Notes under the pieces: model-generated
What the model saw: the letters and a program-made list of their open reading frames with translations, nothing else
Told to the model about the DNA's origin: nothing
Databases searched by the model: none
Shown: positions 1 to 8,553 of the stretch, in pieces
How positions within the stretch are numbered: the stretch's first letter is position 1
Layout of the letters: each line of letters opens with the position of its first letter
NCBI GenBank assembly: GCA_019753175.1
Contig: JAIELK010000018.1
Coordinates: 1-64,000 of the forward strand
Length of the DNA stretch: 64,000 nt
Reading direction: 5' to 3'
Origin: Hyphomonadaceae bacterium
Lineage (GTDB): Bacteria > Pseudomonadota > Alphaproteobacteria > Caulobacterales > Aquidulcibacteraceae
Program-made: the position numbers and the translations under genes

Positions 1-200
1 GGGGCCAGCAAATAGAGCGTGAGCGGAAACCCGTACATCTCCGTGAAGAGCGCGACGATGAAGGCGGAAAAAGCGCCGAGGCTGCGCCAATCGCGCGCCG
101 ATTGCGGCTTGGCGAAACTGAGCGCGAAGACGATGAAAAAGACGGAATTGACGAAGGCCAAGAGCCAGAGGCCGTAGCCCGAGAAGGCATGATCAGTCAT
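1..200 (-). CDS. Isoprenylcysteine methyltransferase-like membrane protein (partial)
   Basis: Only the first 66 codons are in the window; the gene runs off the left edge. The start ATG at 200-198 overlaps the stop of the upstream DUF2933 gene (ATGACTGA), so the two are translationally coupled. The visible part has two hydrophobic helices separated by a charged loop (KPQSARDWRS), and the second helix carries FTEMYGFPLTLYLL. This layout is typical of the N-terminus of ICMT/PEMT-like integral membrane methyltransferases, which use S-adenosylmethionine. The SAM-binding C-terminal half is outside the window, so the assignment rests on the N-terminal pattern. A truncated SAM synthetase lies in the same cassette at 4,520-5,054. 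Confidence 0.6.
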   Translation of the reverse strand, partial: MTDHAFSGYGLWLLAFVNSVFFIVFALSFAKPQSARDWRSLGAFSAFIVALFTEMYGFPLTLYLLA

Positions 201-453
201 TGGCGGCTCCGTTTTCGCGCTGTTGGGCCTGGCCGTGCCCGCCATGACCGCCATGCATGAAGATGTGCATCAAAGGGCAGGCAAGCAGGATGAGGAGCGG
301 CCACGCCGCCAGTAGATGCGCGCCATGCTCGGCAATGATGTAATAGGCCCCGACGCCGAGCAGGGCGAACATGAGCAAGCGCACGAGCCAAGGCGCGCGC
401 GGGCGCCGGCTGGCGGGGGGCGCTGCGGGTTCGTGATGGGCGTGCATAGTCAT
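193..453 (-). CDS. DUF2933 small His-rich membrane protein
   Basis: An 86-residue protein with a His-containing N-terminus (MHAHHEP), a helix at about residues 24-42 and a second helix ending in a His/Gly tail (FMHGGHGGHG). This is the DUF2933 pattern, found repeatedly in copper and heavy-metal resistance loci. The His cluster could bind metal at the membrane face; that is inference. It is the first gene of the leftward transcription unit and is coupled to the methyltransferase-like gene by overlapping stop and start. It is divergent from the DUF5676/GAPDH/ATPase unit. The function of the family is not established. Confidence 0.75.
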   Translation of the reverse strand: MTMHAHHEPAAPPASRRPRAPWLVRLLMFALLGVGAYYIIAEHGAHLLAAWPLLILLACPLMHIFMHGGHGGHGQAQQRENGAAND

Positions 454-702
454 GAAGCCGGTGTCCTTTGGACGGCGTGTTTCGGTGAGCGCGCCGCGCC
501 GGGGCTGACAGGCGGGAAGGCGGCAGGTCGACCGCCCGGTTTGGTCACGCTCGCATTTCTATACGCGGCTCGCCGCCGGTTCCCTGAGATCCGGCGAATT
601 ACCAGCCTGCCTGTTCGCTTCAGGGTTACGGCCTTGAGCCGCGTATGGAGAGAAACAGCACGCGCCAAGTTGGGCGCGCTGCTTACAAGGAGGATGGACG
701 GC
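454..702. promoter_or_regulatory. Divergent intergenic region with nested inverted repeats
   Basis: This 249-bp spacer must hold promoters for both the leftward DUF2933 unit and the rightward DUF5676 unit. It contains a perfect 11-bp inverted repeat, atacgcggctc at 561-571 and gagccgcgtat at 636-646. Inside it lie ccctga/tcaggg (582-587/620-625) and gcgaa/ttcgc (594-598/614-618). The outer and second stems are separated by 10 nt on both sides. It could be paired operator half-sites, a cruciform or a structured leader. No MerR/CueR-type spaced promoter was recognised. Confidence 0.45.
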
Positions 703-993
703 ATGAGCCAGCAACCCAACGCCGACCGGCCATCAGGAATTGGAGTTTTGCCCTTGGGGATAGCCTTGGCCGTGACGCTGCTCGCCGCCTACGCGGCCTG
801 CTGGTTGGTCGCGGCCTCGCCCTACGCGGCGCCGTTCGCACACGCTTGGCTGCAATTGTTCTCAGCCGAGCCCCAAGGCTCGATGGCGCAACTGATTGAG
901 GGCAGCATCTTCAGCGCGGTCGCCGCCTGGTTCGCCGCGCTCATCTTTGCGCCGGTCTATAATCTCGTCGCGCGCGCCGACCGCATTATCTGA
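703..993 (+). CDS. DUF5676 family small membrane protein
   Basis: A 96-residue protein with two hydrophobic segments (about residues 15-40 and 66-90) ending in ALIFAPVYNLVARA, which matches the DUF5676 C-terminal pattern of small membrane proteins in metal-resistance clusters. The start at 703 was chosen because AAGGAGG at 687-693 gives 9-nt spacing; the earlier in-frame ATG at 694 sits directly on the Shine-Dalgarno and is unlikely. It is the first gene of the rightward unit, 31 bp before the type II GAPDH. Function unknown; a role in metal homeostasis is inferred from context only. Confidence 0.7.
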   Translation: MSQQPNADRPSGIGVLPLGIALAVTLLAAYAACWLVAASPYAAPFAHAWLQLFSAEPQGSMAQLIEGSIFSAVAAWFAALIFAPVYNLVARADRII

Positions 994-1024
994 CGCCCCG
1001 TCCGAGCCGCGCAAAGAGGAAGTC

Positions 1025-2017
1025 ATGACGATACGAGTGGGCGTCAACGGCTATGGCGTCATCGGCAAGCGCGTCGCCGATGCCGTCAAGCTGCAAACCG
1101 ACATGGAGCTCATAGGCGTTGGCGATGTGGCTGACGATTGGCGCATCGGCGTCGCACGCGCGCAGGGTGTTCCGATCTATCTCGCCTCGGGCGATGGCAG
1201 CGCTGGGTCGCTTGAGGACATGGCGCGCGCCGCCGACCTCGTGATTGATTGCACCCCCAAGGGCGTCGCCGCCAAGAACACCGCGCTCTATCGCCAGCTT
1301 GGTGTGAAATTCATCGTCCAAGGCGGCGAAAAGCATGGCGTCGCCGGCCATTCCTTTGTCGCTGATGTGAGCTATGCGAGCGCCCTCGATCGGCATTCGA
1401 CGCGTGTTGTGTCTTGCAACACGACTTCAATCGTGCGGGTGTTCGGCGCGTTGCGGCGCGCGGGCCTGTTGCGCCGAGCGCGCGGAACCTTACTGCGCCG
1501 CGCGCTCGATCCATGGGAAAGCCATCTCGGCGGCATCATGAACACGCTCGTGCCCGAAGCGCATGTTCCAAGCCACCAAGGACCGGATGCACGCACCGTC
1601 GATCCCGCGCTCGATGTCGTCACCATGGCGGTAAAAGTTCCCGAAACCCTCGGGCATATGCACTTCTGGTCAGCCGATCTTAATGGCGCGCCGACCCGTG
1701 AACAGGTGCGCGACGTGCTTTCGGCTTCGCCGCGCATTGCTTTTGTCCGCGAAGGCGATGGCTTGGGCGCCATCAACGCCGTTAAAGAGCGCATGCTCGA
1801 TCTTGGCCGACCGCGTGGCGACCTCTATGAAGTCGCCATTCTGGAGGAAGCGCTGACGGTCGAGAACGGCGAGTTGTTCTGCACTTACATGGTCGACAAT
1901 CAAGCGATCGTAATCCCCGAGACCATCGACGCCATTCGGGCTTTGATGGGCGGCGAGCCGGACGCGGCGGCCTCGATGGCCAAGACCAATCGCGCGCTCG
2001 CCATCGCCGCCGCATAA
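1025..2017 (+). CDS. Type II glyceraldehyde-3-phosphate dehydrogenase
   Basis: A 330-residue protein of the archaeal-type (type II) GAPDH family, which oxidises glyceraldehyde 3-phosphate with NAD(P). The Rossmann N-terminus reads VGVNGYGVIGKRVADAV. The catalytic Cys131 lies in SCNTTS, and the C-terminal VKVPETLGHMHFW block is typical of the family. Length is normal and no breaks are seen. AAGAGG just upstream supports the ATG at 1025. In bacteria this type is an additional enzyme rather than the housekeeping gapA and tends to occur in metal or arsenic islands. Here it sits between DUF5676 and a P1B ATPase, so a role in metal or metalloid stress is likely but unproven. Confidence 0.88.
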   Translation: MTIRVGVNGYGVIGKRVADAVKLQTDMELIGVGDVADDWRIGVARAQGVPIYLASGDGSAGSLEDMARAADLVIDCTPKGVAAKNTALYRQLGVKFIVQGGEKHGVAGHSFVADVSYASALDRHSTRVVSCNTTSIVRVFGALRRAGLLRRARGTLLRRALDPWESHLGGIMNTLVPEAHVPSHQGPDARTVDPALDVVTMAVKVPETLGHMHFWSADLNGAPTREQVRDVLSASPRIAFVREGDGLGAINAVKERMLDLGRPRGDLYEVAILEEALTVENGELFCTYMVDNQAIVIPETIDAIRALMGGEPDAAASMAKTNRALAIAAA

Positions 2018-2056
2018 ATACGAGCCGCCATCGCACGGCGAGCGGGAACACGTGAC

Positions 2057-4348
2057 ATGCAGACTGAAACGCTGACCTTCGACGATCTCACGACGCCGCT
2101 CGATCCCCTCGTCGTCGAGCGACACGTGAAGCGCACGGCTGGAGTAGCGGACGCCCGGGCCAATTTCGCATCGGGATCGGTCACGGTGACATTCGATCCC
2201 GCCAAAACCAGCGTCGCTCAAATCCGCGAGGCGGTGATCGCGTGCGGATTTCATTGTCGCGGCGCGTCCCGTCCAGCCCATATCGCTGGCGCGCACGAAC
2301 CGCCACACGAGCCTCATCGCCACGGCGAAGCGCCAGCTGATGGGTCGCGTGGGCGTCAAAGCGCCGACGACATGGGTCATGAGATGGGACATGGGCCCGG
2401 CATGGACATGGCCGCGATGGCGGCCGACATGCGCAACCGGTTTCTCATTGCGCTCGGTTTTTCCGTTCCAATCTTCCTCCTAGCGCCCATGGGCATGGAG
2501 GCGATGCGGATCGATCCGCCGTTTGGTTGGGATCTGGAAGTCACACTCTTCGTGCTCGCGAGCGGGGCCATCCTCTATCCTGGATGGCCTTTCTTTACGG
2601 CCGCCGTGCGCGCTCTGCGCCGCGGAGTCTTCAATATGGCCGTTCTGGTGCTGCTGAGCGTCGGCGCGGGTTATTTCTTCTCGATCGGCGCGACCTTTAT
2701 CTGGGGCGGCGCGCAGTTTTACGAGGCCTCCTCGGTCCTTCTCGTGTTCATCCTGCTCGGCCACTGGCTTGAGATGCGCGCGCGGGCAGGCGCGTCCGAG
2801 GCAATACGCAGGCTGATGGATTTGGCGCCGCCCATGGCGATTGTCGTGCGCGGTGGTGAGGAGGTCGTGGTCTCAACGGCGGAAGTGAAGCTCGACGATA
2901 TTGTCGTGGTGAAGCCCGGCGGCAAAGCCCCGGTTGATGGCGTCATCATCGAGGGGCGTTCGGACATCGATGAATCCATGCTTACGGGAGAATCGTTGCC
3001 CGTGAGCAAGAACGTTGGCGATGCGGTCATTGGCGGCACCATGAACAAGAGCGGCATGATCCGCTATCGCGCCACCAAGATCGGCGCCGACACCGCCTTG
3101 GCGCAGATCGTCAAGCTCGTGCAAGAAGCGCAGAACTCGAAGGCGCCGGCGCAATTGCTCGCCGATCGCGCCTCGCAGTGGCTGGTGATCGCGGCCATCG
3201 TCATCGCTGTTGTGACCTTCGCGGCGTGGCTGGCGCTTGGCCAGCCGCTTCTGTTTGCGCTGACTTTGGCCATCACAGTCTTGGTCATCGCTTGCCCCGA
3301 TGCGCTGGGACTGGCCACGCCTATGGCCATCATGGTCGGCACCGGCATCGGCGCGCGTCACGGCATCCTGATCAAGGATGCAGTCGCGCTGGAGGATTCC
3401 GCCAAGCTCGACGTGATCGTCTTCGACAAGACAGGCACGCTGACCTTGGGCGCGCCGAAAGTGGTTGAGGTCGTCGCAAGCGAGGGTCTAAGCGAAAACG
3501 AACTTGTCGCGCTGGCCGCCGCCGTCGAGGCCGGTTCAGAGCACCACATTGCTGTCGCCCTCAAGGAACGCGCCAAGGGCATGCCGCTGCCAGAGGTTTC
3601 TGACTTCGCTTCGTTCGAGGGCAAGGGCGTGAGCGGGCGCATCGGCGGCGCGACTATTCTTTCCGGCAACGCCATGCTCATGGCCGACAACAAGGTGGCG
3701 TTCGGCGCACTCGCCAGCGAAGCCGATCGTCTTCTGGGCTCTGGACGCACCGTCGCTCACGTCGCCCGCGACGGGGAATTAATCGGCCTTATCGCCATCG
3801 CGGACGCAGCGCGCCCGACCGCAGCGGCGGCGCTCGAGCGTCTCAAACGACAAGGCGTCGAAGTCGCGATGATGACCGGGGACAATCTGGCGACGGCCAA
3901 GCGCATTGCCGGCGAACTCGGGGTCGATATCGTCCTCGCCGAAGTCCTGCCCGGCCAGAAGGCGCAAAAAATTAAGGAGCTGCAAGCGCAGGGCAAAAAG
4001 GTTGGCATGGTTGGCGATGGCGTCAACGACGCGCCGGCGTTGACGCAGGCGGATGTCGGTTTTGCCATCGGCGCGGGCACAGACGTCGCGATGGAGAGCG
4101 CCGATGTCGTGTTGATGCGCAGCGATCCCTATGATGTCGTGCGCGCCATCGAATTGTCGCGCGCGACGCTGCGCAAGATGCATCAAAATCTATGGTGGGC
4201 CGCAGGCTACAATGTGCTGGCCTTCCCGTTGGCGGCAGGCGTGCTCTATCCGCTGCTGCTCAGCCCCGAAATCGCGGCGCTGTCAATGTCAGGAAGCTCG
4301 GTGATCGTGGCGGCCAACGCGCTGCTGCTGCGCTGGGTGAAGCTCTGA
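2057..4348 (+). CDS. Heavy-metal (copper-type) P1B ATPase with CPD motif
   Basis: A 763-residue P-type ATPase. Residues 1-70 look like a heavy-metal-associated fold but lack the metal-binding CxxC. Residues 75-115 are His/Met-rich ([24 protein letters not shown]). Then come the membrane domain, the TGES actuator loop, the phosphorylation site D457 in DKTGT and the hinge GDGVND near residue 653. The transmembrane ion motif is Cys413-Pro-Asp instead of the usual CPC or CPH. The last helices carry YN and MSGSS, closer to CopB than CopA types. It probably exports copper or a related metal using ATP. It starts 40 bp after the GAPDH gene. Confidence 0.9.
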   Translation: MQTETLTFDDLTTPLDPLVVERHVKRTAGVADARANFASGSVTVTFDPAKTSVAQIREAVIACGFHCRGASRPAHIAGAHEPPHEPHRHGEAPADGSRGRQSADDMGHEMGHGPGMDMAAMAADMRNRFLIALGFSVPIFLLAPMGMEAMRIDPPFGWDLEVTLFVLASGAILYPGWPFFTAAVRALRRGVFNMAVLVLLSVGAGYFFSIGATFIWGGAQFYEASSVLLVFILLGHWLEMRARAGASEAIRRLMDLAPPMAIVVRGGEEVVVSTAEVKLDDIVVVKPGGKAPVDGVIIEGRSDIDESMLTGESLPVSKNVGDAVIGGTMNKSGMIRYRATKIGADTALAQIVKLVQEAQNSKAPAQLLADRASQWLVIAAIVIAVVTFAAWLALGQPLLFALTLAITVLVIACPDALGLATPMAIMVGTGIGARHGILIKDAVALEDSAKLDVIVFDKTGTLTLGAPKVVEVVASEGLSENELVALAAAVEAGSEHHIAVALKERAKGMPLPEVSDFASFEGKGVSGRIGGATILSGNAMLMADNKVAFGALASEADRLLGSGRTVAHVARDGELIGLIAIADAARPTAAAALERLKRQGVEVAMMTGDNLATAKRIAGELGVDIVLAEVLPGQKAQKIKELQAQGKKVGMVGDGVNDAPALTQADVGFAIGAGTDVAMESADVVLMRSDPYDVVRAIELSRATLRKMHQNLWWAAGYNVLAFPLAAGVLYPLLLSPEIAALSMSGSSVIVAANALLLRWVKL

Positions 4349-4421
4349 GTCCATTCAAATTGATCGAACGAGCATCGCCGCCGCACGGGGGAGGGAGGTG
4401 GCCGCGCAACGGACGCAAGTC

Positions 4422-4556
4422 ATGAAATTGCTGACAATCGCAAGGGTCGGTGCGTTCGCTCTGGCTCTCGGCGCTTGCTCTCACATGAGTCAAGCCATGC
4501 TTTCTGACGCACGAGGGCGCCAACGGGCTTGTGGGCGCATAGCCGATGCCGAATGA
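4422..4556 (+). CDS. Putative truncated lipoprotein
   Basis: A 44-codon frame beginning with a convincing lipoprotein signal: MKLLTIARVG, a hydrophobic core, and LGAC with the lipidated Cys at residue 19. After about residue 28 the sequence turns into Arg-rich, low-information residues and stops. The 3' part overlaps, antisense, the broken end of the SAM synthetase fragment. It looks like the 5' remnant of a longer lipoprotein gene cut at the same junction. No strong ribosome binding site is visible. It may equally be a non-functional fragment. Confidence 0.35.
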   Translation: MKLLTIARVGAFALALGACSHMSQAMLSDARGRQRACGRIADAE

Positions 4557-5054
4557 GGTGTCGTTGGCGCGGGGCGCGCCACCCAACCGGTGGTCAAAGA
4601 GACTGCGTAATTGGCTTGAGCCTTGGCGCAGCACGGGGTGGATGCGCACGTGCCGCACCGGGTCAAGCGCATGGATATGGTCCCCAAGCCAGTCGCGCGC
4701 GCTTGCGACGGCGATCTCGTGCAAATGCTTGGCCCCGTCGTCTCCCGGCGAGACGGCGCGGCCGGCCAGATAAATGTCGATCGGCGCGGTCACGCGTCCG
4801 CCGCCGAAGGCGGAAAGCGATTGGCCGCCGCAGAGCAGCGCCTTGTCGACGTTATGATGCTGTATCTCGCCGAACGCGGCAATGTAGTGGCGACAGAGCG
4901 CGCGAGAGAGCGCCTCGGCCAAGCCATCGCAGATTGTGTCCGGATGCCCTCGGCCCTTGTGCTCCACAACCTCGACGCTCTCGGTTTGCGCGGGCTTCAC
5001 CGAGAGGACCAGATTCAGGTTCGGTCTGCCTGGAGGCGGCGGGTGAAGACTCAT
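4520..5054 (-). pseudogene. Archaeal-type methionine adenosyltransferase, N-terminal fragment
   Basis: The leftward reading frame starts with ATG at 5054, overlapping the copC stop (ATGA). It gives about 178 residues strongly resembling the N-terminal half of archaeal-type SAM synthetase (mat): ESVEVVEHKGRGHPDTICDG, HHNVDKALLCGG, FGGGRV, and ending at NDTSFGIGYAP. Family members are about 400 residues; here recognisable homology stops near 4,520. The frame then runs open but unrelated to 4,260, antisense to the ATPase gene. The enzyme would make S-adenosylmethionine from methionine and ATP. Without its C-terminal half it is almost certainly inactive. Confidence 0.75.
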
Positions 5055-5437
5055 CGCACGGTGAAGCGGATCTCGCCTGGCATCGTGTCGGTTCCGCCAG
5101 TCCCCGTTGCTGTGAAGCTCAAGCGATAAGCGCCATCGGCCAAGGCGGGCACAGCGATTGAGTAGGTGCGCCGGTGCGGTTCGCGCTCGAAGGTCAACTG
5201 GGTGACTACGCCGTGCGCGTCGGTGATGGAGAGTCTTTGCAGCGTGACTGCATGCTGGAAGGTAAGTGTCAGCGTTTGCGGGGCTTCGTCGAGCACGGCG
5301 CCGTCCGCTGGATTCGAGTAAGCCAGCATGGAATGGTTCGTGCCCGGCAGATGCGTGTTGTGGTCGTAGATCTGCGCTGATACTGGCGCGGCGAGCGCCG
5401 CTGCGGCCACGACTACCGCAAGAGCGATCTCTCTCAT
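5051..5437 (-). CDS. copC: CopC-family periplasmic copper-binding protein
   Basis: A 128-residue protein. ATG at 5437 has AGGAGG nearby upstream and is followed by a clear signal peptide (MREIALAVVVAAAALAAPVSAQ). The mature part has NHSMLAYSNPADGAVLDEAP and a beta-sandwich pattern ending in MPGEIRFTVR, the CopC fold. CopC proteins carry copper in the periplasm, often with an N-terminal His ligand; the His residues in YDHNTHLPGTNH are candidates. It follows a His-rich membrane peptide and overlaps the SAM synthetase fragment by ATGA, so all three were one leftward unit. No CopD partner is seen. Confidence 0.85.
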   Translation of the reverse strand: MREIALAVVVAAAALAAPVSAQIYDHNTHLPGTNHSMLAYSNPADGAVLDEAPQTLTLTFQHAVTLQRLSITDAHGVVTQLTFEREPHRRTYSIAVPALADGAYRLSFTATGTGGTDTMPGEIRFTVR

Positions 5438-5553
5438 GATTGCCTCCTTTGGCGCGGGGCCGCCCCACCGCCGGCATTCGGGGCGAGGCGCCTTTGCTGA
5501 GATTACGCAGGCGGCGTGGGCGCCCCTGGATTTGCGGCCGGCGAACGTCGCAT

Positions 5554-5835
5554 TCACTCCGCGCCCTGCTGAATGTCGCCTCGAGAAGGCGAATCAGCGC
5601 GGCCTTTCCACGACGAACGCCAGCAGGAACTGGTTGCTGCGACGGCGGTGGCGGCTTTGACGGGATCGCCCGTTTCATTCGCGGGCGTCTGTGTGGCGCC
5701 TATCGATCCGGGGGCATGGCGATGTCCCCGACGATGACCGCCGTGGCCGTGACCGTGGCCGTGGCCAAAGGTGTGCATGGCGACCATGGCCACCGCCAGC
5801 GCGATCCAGATCCAATTGTTCGCAAGCCAAGCCAT
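5554..5835 (-). CDS. Small His-rich membrane protein
   Basis: A 93-residue protein with one N-terminal transmembrane helix (WLANNWIWIALAVAMVAMHTF) followed at once by a His/Gly run (GHGHGHGHGGHRRGHRH). Such short helix-plus-His proteins are common beside copper ATPases and CopC. The remainder (about residues 45-93) is Ser/Arg-rich with no domain I recognise and may be a degraded tail. GGAGA precedes the ATG at 5835. It is the first gene of the leftward copC unit. A role in metal binding at the membrane is inferred from composition and context. Confidence 0.6.
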   Translation of the reverse strand: MAWLANNWIWIALAVAMVAMHTFGHGHGHGHGGHRRGHRHAPGSIGATQTPANETGDPVKAATAVAATSSCWRSSWKGRADSPSRGDIQQGAE

Positions 5836-5948
5836 GTGACGTCTCCAGGTTTGCGCAATCGCCGAGATCGAGACCAGGCATTGCGGGTGGCTGAGCGCGT
5901 ATACGCTGGACGCCGCACTTGGCGGGAGTGACGGGGGCCCGGCTTGGC

Positions 5949-5970
5949 GCGCTCATTGGTTTTTGAGCGC
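5949..5970. terminator. Possible hairpin after ppk2
   Basis: A 7-bp perfect stem, gcgctca (5949-5955) and tgagcgc (5964-5970), with an 8-nt T-rich loop. It lies about 50 bp beyond the leftward ppk2 stop and upstream of the His-rich gene. There is no clear U-tract on the exit side, so it is a weak terminator candidate. Confidence 0.25.
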
Positions 5971-6017
5971 CGGCCCCGGAAAAAGAACGGACCAGTGACC
6001 AGCTCTTCCTATGCCGA

Positions 6018-6806
6018 TCAGTCTGCAAGGGCGCCGTCTTCCAGTCTCTCGGGTTCGAACCGGAAGACGATTTCCTCATGCGGCTTGGCAGCGTGCTCAT
6101 CGCGGTCTGGGCACTCAACGTGTGAGAGGAGATGGGCGATGAGGTTGAGCCGCGCCGACTTCTTGTCGTCCGCCTTGACGACGTACCAGGGCGTGATCTC
6201 GTTTTGGGTGCGCAGAAGCATTTCGTTGCGGGCGGCGCTGTAGTCGTCCCAATGGTCGAGGGCGACGCTGTCGATGGGGCTCACCTTCCACTGCTTGAGC
6301 GGGTCGCGGCGGCGCGCCTCAAGGCGGCGTTCTTGTTCGCTCTTGGAGATGTCGAGGTAGTATTTGAGCATCTGGATGCCTGACCGAGCGAGCAGGCGCT
6401 CGAATGGAAGCACGGTTTCCATGAACTCGTCATATTGCGCCTCGGTGCAAAAACCCATGACGCGTTCGACGCCGGCGCGATTGTACCAGCTGCGGTTCAT
6501 CAGCACCATTTCTTGGTTCGTCGGCAGGTGGTGCGCATAGCGCTGAAAGTACCAGGAACGCGCGTCGTGGTCGGATGGCCGCCCGAGCGCCACCACGCGC
6601 GTCTCACGCGGGCTCAGATGCTGTACAATGCGTTTGATTGCGCCATCCTTGCCGGCCGCGTCGCGGCCTTCGATCACAATGAGAAGCCGATGATCGAACT
6701 TAATGAGGTGGCGCTGCAGCTTCACAAGCCCAATCTGCAGCTCTCTCAGTTGTGTGCGATATTGGTCATCGGAAGCGGCGTCGGCGTGTTTGTGTCGCTT
6801 TTTCAT
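6018..6806 (-). CDS. ppk2: Polyphosphate kinase 2 family protein
   Basis: A 262-residue PPK2. It has a Walker A loop GRDAAGKDG (residues 47-55), a lid/Walker B region with VLMNRSWYNRAGVERVMGF, and the family blocks KYYLDISKSEQERRL, DPLKQWKVSPID and VKADDKKSARLNLI. PPK2 enzymes phosphorylate nucleoside di- or monophosphates using polyphosphate. Full single-domain length suggests class I (NDP to NTP), which is inference. The start at 6806 begins the conserved region with a basic MKKRHKH leader; the frame extends much further upstream but without family similarity. It stands alone between the copper cassette and cfa. Confidence 0.9.
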   Translation of the reverse strand: MKKRHKHADAASDDQYRTQLRELQIGLVKLQRHLIKFDHRLLIVIEGRDAAGKDGAIKRIVQHLSPRETRVVALGRPSDHDARSWYFQRYAHHLPTNQEMVLMNRSWYNRAGVERVMGFCTEAQYDEFMETVLPFERLLARSGIQMLKYYLDISKSEQERRLEARRRDPLKQWKVSPIDSVALDHWDDYSAARNEMLLRTQNEITPWYVVKADDKKSARLNLIAHLLSHVECPDRDEHAAKPHEEIVFRFEPERLEDGALAD

Positions 6807-7284
6807 GGAGACCTCGTGGATTGATGATCGCCCAATATGGCTCGCGTCAGTTCCGTGCGGCGAGGAAGTCGGCGGTGGAAGAGACTGATGGCCTAAGTCG
6901 GCGCCGCATGAACCGGTGGACCACGAAAGTCGGAGAGGTTCTGAGGCCACTTGCACTTGCCGTCTGGCGGTGGGCGTGCCGGCCGGCGGCAGGCTCATCG
7001 ACGTCACTGCAAGGTCGACGCGAGGGCGGCCGGGCCGAACAAGAAGAGGGGCTCGAACGTGCGACACGATGCCTAAGAGAGGTCCCGCCAGATTGTGCTT
7101 CCGAGACTGATACGCATTGCACGCGCTCGCCCCTTGTTTGGCGTTCCAGGGGAAGACCCGCCGCCTGCGTATCTTCCGTTTAAGCGCACCCGTTTCATGG
7201 GAGCGCGCGGCGGCCGGCGCCAGTGCTGCGATTGAAATCGCGAAGCTCGCAACGCCGGCCGCCCTCGCCAAGGGCCGATACGCC
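6807..7284. other. Intergenic region, no gene seen
   Basis: This 478-bp spacer separates leftward ppk2 from rightward cfa and should contain both promoters. Frames on both strands are short, Arg/Ser-rich and unlike known proteins. I could not identify a convincing promoter, RNA gene or repeat. Confidence 0.5.
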
Positions 7285-8553
7285 ATGCTCGATTACGCCG
7301 CCAACCCGCCAGACAAGCCTGCTGGGAAATCCAGTCGGCGCAACCGCTTCAGTCCGTCCGAGGGTATCCTATGCGCGGCTTTGGAAAGGCTCATAAGCCG
7401 GGGCGCACTTGCGCTGCGCTTGCCCAGTGGGCGCGAACGTCGCTTCGGCGAAGATGGGGCAAGTCTCGTTGGCGTCGCGCTCGAAGACGCCAATGCGGTT
7501 CGGCGGCTCATGGCCAATGCCGAACTTGCACTTGGCGAACTTTACACCGATGGCCTCCTAGTCATCGACGGCGACGACATCGACGGGCTCCTGGCGCTCA
7601 TCCTGCAAAATCTTCGCGAGCATGGCTTCAGGACGCGCGCGGCACCTGCCGGCATACGCCTTGCGGAAGTCCCGCGCCGCGAGATCAACGGCAAGCGGCG
7701 CGCCCTGCGAAATGTTGCGCACCATTATGATATTTCCAATGAGTTCTATCGTCTCTTCCTCGACGAGGACCTGCAGTATTCCTGCGCCTATTTTGAAACC
7801 GGCGCTGAGACGCTCGAACAGGCGCAGGAGGCGAAAAAGGAGTTGATTGCAGCCAAGCTTTGCCTGCGCCCGGGCCTTTCGATCCTTGACATCGGTTGTG
7901 GCTGGGGCGGGCTTGCGCTCCACTTGGCGCGGACGCGCGGCGTCAATGTGCGCGGCATAACGCTGTCGCAGGCGCAATTGCCAGTGGCGCGCATGCGCGC
8001 CCAAGCGCAGGGCCTGGCGGCGCAAACAGAGTTCGCGCTCGAAGACTATCGAGAAACCAATGGCGCGTTCGACCGCATCGTCTCGGTCGGCATGTTCGAA
8101 CATGTCGGGCGCGGTCACTACGATGAGTTTTTCCGACAAATTGCGGCGCTTCTTGCTGAGGACGGCGTGGCCCTCTTGCATACGATCGGACGAGCGGATG
8201 GACCGGGGGCGACGAGCCCTTGGATCGACCGCTACATCTTTCCAGGCGGCCATATTCCAGCACTTTCCGAGATCATGCCGGCGATCGAGCGCGCGGGACT
8301 CTACGTGACCGACATCGAAGTGTGGCGGCTTCACTATGCCTTCACGCTGCGCGCCTGGCGCGAGCGCTTCGAAGCGCACCTGAACGACGTGCGCGCGATG
8401 TTCGATGAGAGTTTCTGCCGCATGTGGCGCTTCTATTTGGCTGCAAGCGAAGCGGCGTTTCGATACGGCGGCCATGAAGTGTTTCAAATTCAGCTTGCGC
8501 GTCGCCAGGACGCCGTCCCGCGAACACGCCGCTATCTGGAACGCACCGGTTGA
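7285..8553 (+). CDS. cfa: Cyclopropane-fatty-acyl-phospholipid synthase
   Basis: A 422-residue enzyme that transfers a methylene group from S-adenosylmethionine to unsaturated phospholipid acyl chains. The N-terminal domain is followed by NVAHHYDISNEFYRLFLDEDLQYSCAYF, the SAM motif LDIGCGWGG (D202-G209), SVGMFEHVG and the late YIFPGGHIPALSE block. This is the normal CFA synthase layout and length. The start at 7285 (MLDYAANPPDKP) was chosen because upstream in-frame sequence lacks similarity; its ribosome binding site is weak, so the start is uncertain. It is a further SAM-consuming gene in this accessory region. Confidence 0.92.
   Translation: MLDYAANPPDKPAGKSSRRNRFSPSEGILCAALERLISRGALALRLPSGRERRFGEDGASLVGVALEDANAVRRLMANAELALGELYTDGLLVIDGDDIDGLLALILQNLREHGFRTRAAPAGIRLAEVPRREINGKRRALRNVAHHYDISNEFYRLFLDEDLQYSCAYFETGAETLEQAQEAKKELIAAKLCLRPGLSILDIGCGWGGLALHLARTRGVNVRGITLSQAQLPVARMRAQAQGLAAQTEFALEDYRETNGAFDRIVSVGMFEHVGRGHYDEFFRQIAALLAEDGVALLHTIGRADGPGATSPWIDRYIFPGGHIPALSEIMPAIERAGLYVTDIEVWRLHYAFTLRAWRERFEAHLNDVRAMFDESFCRMWRFYLAASEAAFRYGGHEVFQIQLARRQDAVPRTRRYLERTG

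Noticed and set aside
1388-1398. gatcggcatt, matching part of the dusA 5' segment, as a distal att site
   Set aside because: Only about 10 bases match and it lies inside an intact GAPDH gene; chance is the better explanation.
4260-5678. 472-codon leftward frame covering copC and the SAM synthetase fragment
   Set aside because: Only 5,054 down to about 4,520 resembles a real protein; the upstream part is out of frame with copC and low-complexity.
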